A stretch of DNA of 64,000 bases. Origin: Phytophthora quininea (lineage: Eukaryota; Oomycota; Peronosporomycetes; Peronosporales; Peronosporaceae). Made by a program: the position numbers and the translations under genes. The stretch spans positions 466,882 through 530,881 of the forward strand of contig JAAVTG010000051.1 in assembly GCA_011947345.1 (NCBI GenBank). The letters run 5' to 3'. The notes under the pieces are model-generated. The model saw nothing but the letters and a program-made list of their open reading frames with translations, searched no databases and had not been told where the DNA came from. Positions within the stretch are counted from its first letter, which is position 1. Each line of letters opens with the position of its first letter. Shown in pieces: positions 47,053-56,590 of the stretch.

Positions 47053-49583
47053 ATGGTGATTGCCAAGATCTTCTGCGCCGTTGTCGGCGAGACCACCGTG
47101 TTCCCGGTGAACATTGACGACTCTCAGACGGTGGGGACTTGAAGGAAGCGATCAAAGGAAGGAAGGCGTCGATCAAGTGTGACGCAGATCTCCTGGAGCT
47201 CTACTTGACGAAGGAGATGAATGACGATTCAGCATGGGCCACGTCGTGGCTACTGACGGAAACCCAGGTGAGGAAAGGAGAAACGCGTACCAAGAATTTC
47301 CTGAAACGGCTTGCCAATGATTTCATGGGACTGAGTGCGGGGGCTGAACTCATGCTTACGGGGCTGTCCGCGACGGAAGTGACACGAACCGATGTAGAGA
47401 AGCTTAAGGCCGTCAAAGGAGAGGGCCCAGTGAACGTGCTGGTGGTGGTTCTCCAGAGACGCCCAGGAGACGACGTGGAAGTTGCCCACGAGGAGGTGAA
47501 AAGGTTGAAGATTAGCGGGGACATTGTGGGGAGGATACAAAGAACCAGATTTATGTCGACCCATATCGCCTAGTGGCCAAAACCCTGAAGAATGAGACAG
47601 ACTATGTTATGGCCGTTGTGAAGAGGTTCAAAACAATCGAGCCGCTTGGCTTCCCGTTTATCGTGTTGGAGTCGTCATCTGGGATGGGCAAGACGCAAAT
47701 GGCGTTCAACCTGATGGCCCGTGACGACGTGGATGTGTTTTACATTGTCTGCAAGGCGGGTGCTGAGTTGCCATCGCAGAATGTTTACAGTGCTTTTGGA
47801 TTGCGGTCAGCTAATTTTGAGATTTGCGTGGATACTGACCTTCCACTGGTGGGCGACGGCGCTGTTGACAGCATTTCGAGTAAGGGGTCCTTGCTCACTT
47901 ACGGGTTCATTTGAGCATTACTGTCCGGCCTGAACGCGTATTCTGGGAAACGAAGCCGAGCTGATGTGGTGAAGGCCCGGGACGAGCGGAAGAAGCGGAC
48001 GGGGAAAGAGTGGTGTCTGATCTTCCTAGATGAATTTCCCTTTCTGGGTGAAGACGAAACGAGCACAAAAGTCTCACGCCTTCGCTTTATCCGGAATGTC
48101 TTCCGCTCGTTCGAGTTGCCTGTCATTTTGAGCTCGACCAATGGAACTGCCCGCAACCTCATCGGAACGGGCACCTTCTCGAGGAGTAATGAGACAGCGG
48201 GATTATGGTGTGTTGTGGTGCCTACGCTTCCACCATTTCAAGACACACGCCTTGATGACTTGCACGAAGATTTGGCAGCGATTATTAAACACAGCAGGCC
48301 TCTTTTTGCGAGGATGGCAATGGACTACATCAGTAACCCGGAATATGGGGTGACTAATAAAACAGATCTGATGAAGTTCATGGACGAAATGGCGGGCACA
48401 ATTGGTTATAGGTGTCGTGTTCTAAAATGGTCCAAGGGGTTTCGGTATGGCCAACTTCGACTATTCCTCGCTGCGAACTATGTAATTGACGCCCACAACC
48501 TTCTCATCAACGGACATTTTGGACGCCTGCTGGAGGAGGAGACGTTTAACTTAAACTTTCCGCCGGGTGGGAAAACACTAGCGACGTATAGACAAAAGCC
48601 GAAGAGTGAGGCCGAGCACACGACGCTGTTAAATACGACGGACAGTGACGATAAACCCAGCGAGGGCCCTACGAAGTCCAATTTGGTGAAGAACGACGCG
48701 GATTGGCCGTGGAAATGCCTCACCAAGTTTCCCGACTTGGATCAGGATGCTTTATTGTATCTTTGCTTGATGGGAGGAAGCGACTTTCACGCGCTGAGAG
48801 GTGAAAACCATCAGCGTATTTCTTTATCCAAGCGTACACTGATGCTGAGCAGCACGGGTTACCGTTGGTGAACAACGATAACCCGAGTCAGACTACAAAT
48901 AATGGAATGCGGCTGGAGGCGCTAACGGCCGGTGCGATCGTGTCGGCCAGCCACTGGGATGGGTTTGCCGGGACTGAGTTCGAGAAGTTTTCGGGGCGCT
49001 TCTCTATGAACTTGACATGCAGCCGTCGCCAGACATTCTGGTCGTGTTCCATGGCATAAACATTACGTTGACGGTGCCATTCCTGGCGCCTCCCAATCGA
49101 GAATGGCCCTCATTTCTGACACAGTCGAAGCTGAACTTTGGGAATATTGCGCGAGCACAAAACATGGACATGTATGACGCTAATTTCGTTGATGGAAAAA
49201 TCTCGGTCGAGTGCAAGGACTACGACAAGCCTATCACGAGCGCTGATGTGAAGAAAATCTTGAGCCGGGTTCGTGATAAAACGGTTGTTCATTTAGTCGT
49301 GGCGAACAAGCTACAGCTCGACTACTTCACCAAGACCGATTTCGAGGAAGCTAAGGAAGAAACGTCGGAGATGCCTGCGGTATTGTGTCATGCGCATTTC
49401 TATCGCATAGGAGTTATGGCTGAGAAGATTGAGATGTTTGGCGAAAAATGGCGAAAGGATTTAATTCCTATCTCAGGGATGAAGAATAAGTGCCGCGGCA
49501 AGGATTCCCCAAGCGAGTGCGCGCGCGTGGATATGGTGATATTGTTTCTCGAGCAGTGTGACGAGACCGCCGACCGAAAATGA
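47053..49583 (+). CDS. CRN effector with P-loop NTPase and restriction-nuclease-like domains (frame broken)
   Basis: ATG 47053 opens a CRN leader (MVIAKIFCAVVGE) whose motif is LELYLTK (47193-47213), a variant of LxLFLAK. A helical segment follows, with a short VLVVVL stretch in place of HVLV. Next come an NTPase domain with Walker A SSSGMGKT (47672-47695) and a Walker-B-like WCLIFLDEF (about 48013), and LPVILSSTNGTA. From about 49017 a PD-(D/E)XK-type nuclease core follows: ANFVDGKISVECKDYDKP (ECK at 49209-49217) and VVHLVVANKLQLDYF. Frame changes are near 47136, 47545, 47915, 48870 and 49010. Known work on CRNs describes such NTPase plus nuclease architectures, traced to transposon proteins. 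The layout here fits that; function as an effector is inferred. Confidence 0.85.
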
Positions 49584-49745
49584 AGTTATCCACGGGATCA
49601 TGCATAACGATGTATGTATTCAAGGTTGCAGCTAGTTGAGCCACCGCTTAGTAGAACGTTGCAGTGAATTGCTACGACTGTTGATGGTCCTAGCAATTCA
49701 GTTCAACGACCTAATAAATGATGACTTCCGAGTCTGCACCAGTGA
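49570..49745 (+). repeat. Dispersed palindromic repeat, copy B
   Basis: Second copy of the repeat at 40755-40945. Its inverted repeat is better preserved: CGTTGCAGTGAATTGCTA near 49659 and TAGCAATTCAGTTCAACG near 49693 pair with two mismatches around a 16-base loop. It overlaps the end of the CRN gene and extends downstream. Confidence 0.6.
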
Positions 49746-49768
49746 AATGTCTATTGTCCTCAGCCTCG

Positions 49769-50020
49769 TTAGTCACCTGACGCATGTACTCCTGTTCGGC
49801 GCGTGAGCATGGCGAGGTAGTTGATGGCCTCGAGCTGCATATTGTTGATAGCAGCTATCGTCGCCGGGAGCGCAGGAATGTTCTGGCGGTGGTGTGTTCT
49901 GCGGACAAAGAAGGCCTTGAAAGCCTGGACTTCCGGTCACCATGTCACATTCTTCATGCTCTGCTCGAAGTTGTGGTCAACCATCACCGCCAGCGTCGCG
50001 GTGAAGAACACCCCATGCCG
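49769..50020 (-). pseudogene. Unrecognised coding-like remnant
   Basis: A minus-strand frame of about 80 codons with one internal stop looks coding by composition: VFFTATLAVMVDHNFEQSMK, then FKAFFVRRTHHRQNIPALPA and NMQLEAINYLAMLTRRTG, ending at 49769. A hydrophobic stretch precedes it. I cannot name a family. Confidence 0.3.
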
Positions 50021-51352
50021 ACGACAGCACTCCCAGCCTGGCGGTTTTGGCGGTGGACGAAGCACGAAAACACTCGAGAAACACTCGAGAGCTCCCAGAA
50101 TGATGACACCAACAGTTTCGTCTTTATTGCCAGGCAGCCGAAACTAGTTTCCGCGTCCGAAAGGCAGTCTTGCCAGAATCCGGCGTTTCTTGTTGAATCG
50201 GGTCCCACTAGCCCCAACTACCTACAACGAGTGGCGGAATGCTGTTGAGAAACTGGTCCGGCCTCGCCCGATCTCGACGCTCTGCTCGCTAGAATTAAAA
50301 GGAGAACACCCTTTATAAGTTTACAGATGTGGCATTCAAGTAGAAAAATACGTGCCAGTGTTGCCATCTCGACGAAGACCTTCGAAGCCCTCGTCCAGAA
50401 ATCTTCGTCACCCACGAACTACCGACTACCGTAGCATCAAATTTACATACCCTCACAGCGAATAATATCGCGCTCCAGCTGGAGGTATCCAGGCATCACA
50501 AAAATCAGCGCATGGATATCCCCCGCGGTTTCGTTCAAAATATTCTCAGGTGATGCAGTCTCGGTCGACCTTGTCTGACCATGGATTGTTCTCACTCACC
50601 CCGCCAGGTATAGTGTTAAGTCATCGAGCAGTTGTTTACCTTCCATATCTCTCCCAATAGAGCGTTGATATTATCTCCTTTCTCAACGTGCAGGCGTGTT
50701 ACGAATCCAAGACCAACATCGATGCATTGAAGTGTCGTCACATTTCGACTCCATGCCGTCACAGTTTAGTTGTCTGCGATCACAATGGGGTTGCACTTAG
50801 CGTCCTCGCCGACAGTAACGAAGTTGATCCTCTTCATGCTCGGTCCTTGAGAGCTGTCTGTCTGTTTGTGGTGTGTGTGTGATGAGTTGTATGCTGATGC
50901 AGCTTCCGACTGCTGCAGAAAAGAAAAGTAAGACTCGCCTGGGGGAACAAACTCCGACTCAATGCCGTCTTCGTCAATGGACTTGGCTTCAGGCCGCTGA
51001 AATTAAATGTGAGCACAGCTCTCTTCTGCTGTAATACTCGCCGGCTGCTTCACCTTGCGGCTTGACCACATGGACGTCGAGTGGCGACTTCAAGCGAGAA
51101 ATTAAACGGTACGTTGTCGTGGACACACAAAAGTAGCCCCGCTGGCGGGTTGTCCACACAGACGACGTTATGCTGCTCACAGACTCGACTGTCTACCACG
51201 GGGGCATCGCCCACGGCGCAGCCTGCCGCTTTGACGGCCGTCACGCGCGTCAGCAACCAGCCAGGAACCAGAGATGAGAAAGGAAACTTGAAGTTTTGGT
51301 ACATTCGTGCAACACTCGCGCAACATGTACTTGAAGTTTCTATCAAAACGCA
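50021..51352 (+). other. 1.3 kb with scattered coding-like fragments, no gene assigned
   Basis: On the minus strand, MKRINFVTVGEDAKCNPIVI near 50840, then GLGFVTRLHVEKGDNINALL near 50720-50660, reads like part of a protein but stops intervene. On the plus strand, 51078-51230 reads GDFKREIKRYVVVDTQK, then RWRVVHTDDVMLLTDSTVYH after an in-frame TAG; this could be a 5' exon of the trehalose synthase gene. None is strong enough to call. A TG-rich microsatellite lies at 50868-50882. Confidence 0.3.
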
Positions 51353-54300
51353 ATGTATCGGAATCGAAGCTGGGCCTCTCACGCTTCTGCGGCCATGGCG
51401 ACGCCTCGCGCTCGCGACGCGGACGCAGACCCTCCTGTGGACTCGTGGACGCCCGAGATGCCGGTGATCATCGCCGCCAACCGCCTGCCCGTGCGGCTCT
51501 TCAAGACGCAGGACGAAGCGGCCAGTCGGTGGCAAGTCGAGTGGGCCGGAGATCGCATGATCGAGTCGCAGAACACGCTGTCGCACTACGAGATCTCTGA
51601 GAGAGCCACCATCAAGTTCGTGGGCCGCGTGGCGGACGTCAACGTGCCGCTGGACGAGCGCCAAGAAGTGGAGCTGCTGCTGCAAGAACTCAACTGCTAC
51701 CCAGTGTTCCTGGAGGCCGAAGAAGCCAAACTCTACTACGAAGACTACTGCAAACAGACCCTCTGGCCCACCTTCCACAACGTGGTGGATGTTTACAGTC
51801 CTGTAGATGTAGTATTAGACGTTAATGCGCAGCAAAATGCGGCGCCAACGGCGCAGTTCTGGAACCCAGGATGGCAGAAAGTGGCCTGGCAGGCCTACGC
51901 CAATGTGAACCAGGTGTTCGCGCACAAGATCTGCGAACTGTACGAACAGGGAGATATTATCTGGGTGCAGGACTACCATTTACTACTGACTCCGAGTTAC
52001 ATTGTACGCAAGCTGCGGGCGGCCAATGTCGGGTTGTTTCTGCATGTGCCGTTCCCGTCCTCTGAAGTGTTTCGCACGTTGTCGATGAGGAAGGAACTGC
52101 TGAGAGGGATGCTGAATGCGGACCATATTGGGTTCCACTTGTTCGAGTACGCGCGGCACTTTATGTCTGCGTGTCGACGCATTCTGGGGCTGAGCTATGA
52201 GCCGATTTTGCGAGGTCAATTGGGCATTGACTACGGTGGGCGACGTATTGCAGTCACTTGCAGCCACATGGCTATCGATGCTCGACGGATTGAGCAGACG
52301 CTAGCAAGTGCTTATGTTCGCGAAGCAGTTGTGGCACTGCGCCAAAAGTATCGAGACAAGAAGATTTTCTCGGGGTGCGATACGATTGAGAGGCTAAAGG
52401 GTGTTCCGTCCAAAATGCTCGCCTTTGACGGGTTCCTCTCTCGGTGTCCAGATTTCATTGGGAAGGCTGTGTTGATTCAAAGGGTATCCATCGTCGCGGA
52501 CGAATGACCGACTATCTTCAGAGTAAAAGGAAATCGAGTTGGCTGTAGAGGCCATTAACAACAAGTACCGTGACGTTGCCAAGGGAATGTGGTGGACTAC
52601 GAAGAGGTCGAGGAATTCCCATACAAGGACCGTGTAGCGCTTTGGCGCGTTAGCGATGTACAGATCACGACTGTTCTTCGAGATGGACTCAACACGACGC
52701 CGTTCGAGTTTATCGCCACACACAAGTACGTCGTAGAGATCAGACCTTGTGCATTTCTAGCGCTTATCTAAATCTTGTATGTTGTTTAGAACGTCCCCGG
52801 GCGTGTTGATCATGAGCGAATTCTCCGGAAGTAGCCGTCTACTAAGCGGCGCACTAACAGTGAATCCGTGGGAGCTAGACCAAGTCATTGATGCACTTCG
52901 AGATGCAGTCTATATGCCGGCGAATGAACGCGAGCACCGACGACAATGTGACTTCCAGTTTGTGTCGTCAAATCCGCCGCAACGTTGGGCCCAGTGCGTC
53001 CTTACAGACATTGTGAACGCTCGGAAAAAGAAGAATCGTTTGTATACATGGGCACAGGCTTTGGTTTAGACTTTCGTCTTATGGAAGTCAGCGCTCATTT
53101 CCGGGTACGTTGTAGTCTCGGTGTTGTGGTGCAGTCAATCCAGCTACTGACGTACAACGGCTCGTTTTGCTCAGAAACTCACAGAGCAGGAAATCACGCC
53201 GGCGTATCGTACAAGTACAAACCGTGCTATTTTCTTAGATTACTATCGGACGCTAGCTCCGGATGTGTCGAAGCTAATGGGTGTACGCTGGCCTGACGTG
53301 CCTCTAAGTGCATTGGCCACGTTGGAGCAGCTCTGCAAGGATCCTCGAAACACGGTATTTATTGTAAGTGGATGCAACTGCGACCTCCTTACGCAAAAAT
53401 TCGGAGGAGTACCTGGCTTGGGTCTGGTTGCAGAGCACGGCTACTTCATGCGACGAGCAGTGTTGGGAAATGATGCCCGCATTGGCCGACCATGGGAGCG
53501 ACATGGTGACATATTGCAGGCTGAAGGCGGCCACCAGCAATGGCGTGTCAAAGCTGAAAAGATCATCCAGCTTTATGTTGACCGCACCAATGGGTCGTCT
53601 TTGGAACTGCGCAGGAGCGCTGTTTTGTTTCGCTATGGCAAGTCCGACTTTGACTTCGGTGCGCTGCAAGCTGCCGAATTGAAGGAGCACCTGGAAGGCG
53701 TATTTGAGGTTTGTGCACTTGAGTACCATGATCTGGTATCAAAAATTAACTGATTTTAACTTTGCTACGATCAGGGCTGGCCACTAAACATTATCCAAGG
53801 GAAAGACTACATTGAAGTGAGGCCCGAAGGGGTCGGCAAGGTAAAATTGTCGGCCACTTGATCTCGAAAATGCGAGCCGACGGAAATCTACCGGACTTTA
53901 TCCTTTGCATCGGAGATGACGTGGCCGATGAGCTCATGTTCGAAGAGCTTAAGACCATGGCGGCACACAAGCAAATTCCGAAAGGTTGGTCATATTTTGA
54001 TTCGGTATTTATTTTGCTAACTCAATTTTCCTATGCAGACAAAGTGTTTACGTGCACGGTAGGGCAAAAGCCTTCAAAAGCAGAGTTTTTGTCGACGACT
54101 ATACCGACGTCATCGCGCTGTTGAAGTCGCTGAAAGTGGTCACCACAAAGGTGCGCACAGACATAACCTCGTATGATATTGCAACGAGACCTTACTAGTA
54201 ACGTTTGCTGATCCCAGTCCAACCGCAACTACTCTTTGTCGGATATGCAGTCATTTGTTCGCGACACACGTCCGTTCCTGGCCTCATCTTCACACAGTAG

Positions 54301-54684
54301 CAATGGGGTCGCTAGGAATGGCGCATCGGACCCCATGATGCGGAAATCTTCGAGCCGCCATGGTCTCCACCACCACCTGTAAGCATGCTACTTAAGGTGG
54401 TTTTCTCTTTCTTACACTTGGTATCGTTGTCTTGTAGGACCCCTGTGATTGAGGACCAAATTGTAGCAAACACTGATCAAAGTGGACGTCACTCACGTCG
54501 CAAGATGCACAAATGGCTCGATCGTCTCCAGCAACTGGGTGCTCTCGCGGTGTTGATCGGAATCCTGCGATGGCGTAGTGGTGTCAAAAGCCCGCAAGAG
54601 AGAAAGTTAATTATGTATCTCGTGGCTTCGCTGGGGATCGCATGGTCCATCCAACATATGCGTACGAAGCCACGCAAGAACTGA
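51353..54684 (+). CDS. Trehalose-6-phosphate synthase/phosphatase-like protein (class II type) with hydrophobic C-terminal tail
   Basis: N-terminal GT20 domain: MPVIIAANRLPVRLF, WVQDYHLLLTPSY (about 51964), LHVPFPSSEVFRTLSM and DHIGFHLFEYARHF. The sugar-nucleotide motif GVDRxDxxKG reads GCDTIERLKG, and no GGL loop follows the NRLP motif. The C-terminal phosphatase-like domain has LDYYRTLAPD (about 53240) where active enzymes have LDxDGTL, so the second Asp is Tyr; IGDDVADELMF (about 53910) is kept. The tail (about 54500-54684) holds two hydrophobic stretches, LGALAVLIGILRW and LIMYLVASLGIAWSI, and may anchor the protein in a membrane. Several introns (near 52725-52790, 53715-53775, 54150-54215, 54378-54437). 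Frame breaks near 52480, 52545 and 52590. Start could also be ATG 51398. A regulatory role is more likely than full catalysis. Confidence 0.85.
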
Positions 54685-54765
54685 TCAACATTGTACGAAG
54701 CAGAATGGGCGGAAACAAATCGCTTTAATGCGGGTGGTGGTGCGTCTCTTTCAGTACTAACTTTG

Positions 54766-56448
54766 TCAGACGTTGATGCCGTTCTCAGCGCCCCACTTCT
54801 TCATGATGCGTACAATGTACTCAACCTGTGGGTTGTTGTTTGCCTTAAGAATACTGAGCACTTCCTCGAGCTCCACTCGTGTCGCTTTCCCGGCTACGGC
54901 GCGTTGAAAAACACCGACACATGCACCACGCTTGCCCTCCCAGTATTCCGGATCCGGGTCCAGTCGTTCGAGAATGTCAAAGGCCTTAGCAGCGTAGAGG
55001 AATTCGCCCATTTTGTAGCAATCGTGGGCAATGAGCTGTAGCAGATTGAACGAGTCGTCCGAGTTGTCGAGCTTAAGATACAGGTCCCAGGCAGCGGATG
55101 GATTGTGGTTTAGGATGTAGCATCGCGTGAGCCAGCTCACATAGCAATAATCGTGGCGGTACTCTTCCTGCTGCACGCGTAGTAGTGTCTCGAGTGCTTC
55201 TTGGTGTGATCCGGTGTTACAGAGAGAAACCCCAAAGTTCCAGTTGAAATCGTCTTCGTTGTACAGATACTGTTTGATGGAGTTGAGGTAAATGTTGACG
55301 TCTTCGAATTGCTTGAGCAGATAGAAGCAAGACGCCATGCATTGCCGCCCAGGGATCGTATCGCACTCGGTCGGAGAAGACCCTACCAGTTGAAAGTACT
55401 GCTGCGCTGTCTTAATGTGCTGTCGAGACGAAGTCGACTGCCCCAGTGTAGCATGTACTACCCCTTTGAGGATGTATTCCTGTGGCGTGGACGGCTCCAC
55501 GTCTTTGATGAGATCGTACGCTTCCTGAAGCTTATCGTGCTTTAGGTAGTACACTACCAGATTCAGTCGAGCTTCCGGTAGTGCATCCACGAACTGCGGC
55601 AAGACTCGGAGCGCATTCTGTCCGTCTTCAAAGACGACCATGTTGTGGCTCACGAGGTCGTTCTGCTCAATGTTGTACCCTCGATCTGTCAACGTCTTGA
55701 CCTCGTCCTTGGCAGCAGCTCCATTGTACAGCTTGAACTGGTTGCACGCCTTGACATTCACGGCCACGACACTGTCTGGAAACGCTTGCAGATATGCCTG
55801 CATGATCTCTAGGGAAACATCATAGTAGTCTAGTTTGTAGTAGCACATGGCGACATACACATTTAGTGCAATGTCATCTCTGTTCTCCAGCAGCAGTCTC
55901 TTGTAGATATCTGTCGCTTCTTGGAAGTGGTTCCGGAAGTAGTGGATGGCCGCAAGAGATAGCTGGTCCTCTTTAGAGTCCGTCAATTGCTGGTGATACA
56001 CCAGTAATTTGTCTTCATCGCCCATCTTGTGGGCACAATGGAACAGCAGTCGGTTCTGTAGTTGTCCTGCTGGGCCCTTCTCGGCCTCCTTGGTGGCCTC
56101 CTTGTACATCTGCAGGTAGAACAGACAACACGCTCGGAATAAGTAGATCTCGGGCGTGTCTTCTACATCTCTCAGCTGGTCATAAGCGTCCAGTGCTCGT
56201 TGGTAGTTTCCAAGATGGAAACTGGAGTAGGCGAGCCACAGCAGCGTCTTGCGCTTCTCCTCGGCTTTGGCAGGCCCCGTCAAGGCCGCTGTGTCTTCGC
56301 TCTTGAGGTTGAACTCGAGGATCGCCGAGGCGCCGGTGAAGTCTCTCTTAGCTACGCATTCCTCCACGGTTGGACCCTTCTTGGTCTTGACTCGTGCGAT
56401 CTCCTGCGCCTTGGCGCGCTGTGTCTGCTTGGGCTTGGCCACGTACAT
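54766..56448 (-). CDS. IFT56: Intraflagellar transport protein 56 (TTC26/DYF-13)
   Basis: An unbroken single-exon frame of 560 residues, the usual length of IFT56. It is a TPR-like alpha-solenoid subunit of IFT-B that carries motility-related cargo into flagella. Typical segments are DCYKMGEFLYAAKAFDILER, EYWEGKRGACVGVFQ and the end QVEYIVRIMKKWGAENGINV, which I recall as nearly invariant in TTC26. Also SFHLGNYQRALDAYDQL near the N-terminus. It fits an organism that makes flagellated zoospores. It is divergent from U2AF65 with 142 bp between start codons. Confidence 0.95.
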   Translation of the reverse strand: MYVAKPKQTQRAKAQEIARVKTKKGPTVEECVAKRDFTGASAILEFNLKSEDTAALTGPAKAEEKRKTLLWLAYSSFHLGNYQRALDAYDQLRDVEDTPEIYLFRACCLFYLQMYKEATKEAEKGPAGQLQNRLLFHCAHKMGDEDKLLVYHQQLTDSKEDQLSLAAIHYFRNHFQEATDIYKRLLLENRDDIALNVYVAMCYYKLDYYDVSLEIMQAYLQAFPDSVVAVNVKACNQFKLYNGAAAKDEVKTLTDRGYNIEQNDLVSHNMVVFEDGQNALRVLPQFVDALPEARLNLVVYYLKHDKLQEAYDLIKDVEPSTPQEYILKGVVHATLGQSTSSRQHIKTAQQYFQLVGSSPTECDTIPGRQCMASCFYLLKQFEDVNIYLNSIKQYLYNEDDFNWNFGVSLCNTGSHQEALETLLRVQQEEYRHDYCYVSWLTRCYILNHNPSAAWDLYLKLDNSDDSFNLLQLIAHDCYKMGEFLYAAKAFDILERLDPDPEYWEGKRGACVGVFQRAVAGKATRVELEEVLSILKANNNPQVEYIVRIMKKWGAENGINV

Positions 56449-56590
56449 CTTCCGTCAGCGTCGCTTCAAGATCGCAGTACAAAAACTCCGATACATCTTA
56501 ATTTTAAGAAACAATCTTTCAGCATCATTTATTTATCGAGTTTTTACAAAATATTGGCGCATTGTCCCCCAGCCAAGGATCACAGCGAGC

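Noticed and set aside
51050..51778. 242-codon open frame on the minus strand at the start of the trehalose gene
   Set aside because: It overlaps the conserved GT20 start on the other strand and shows no family motif.
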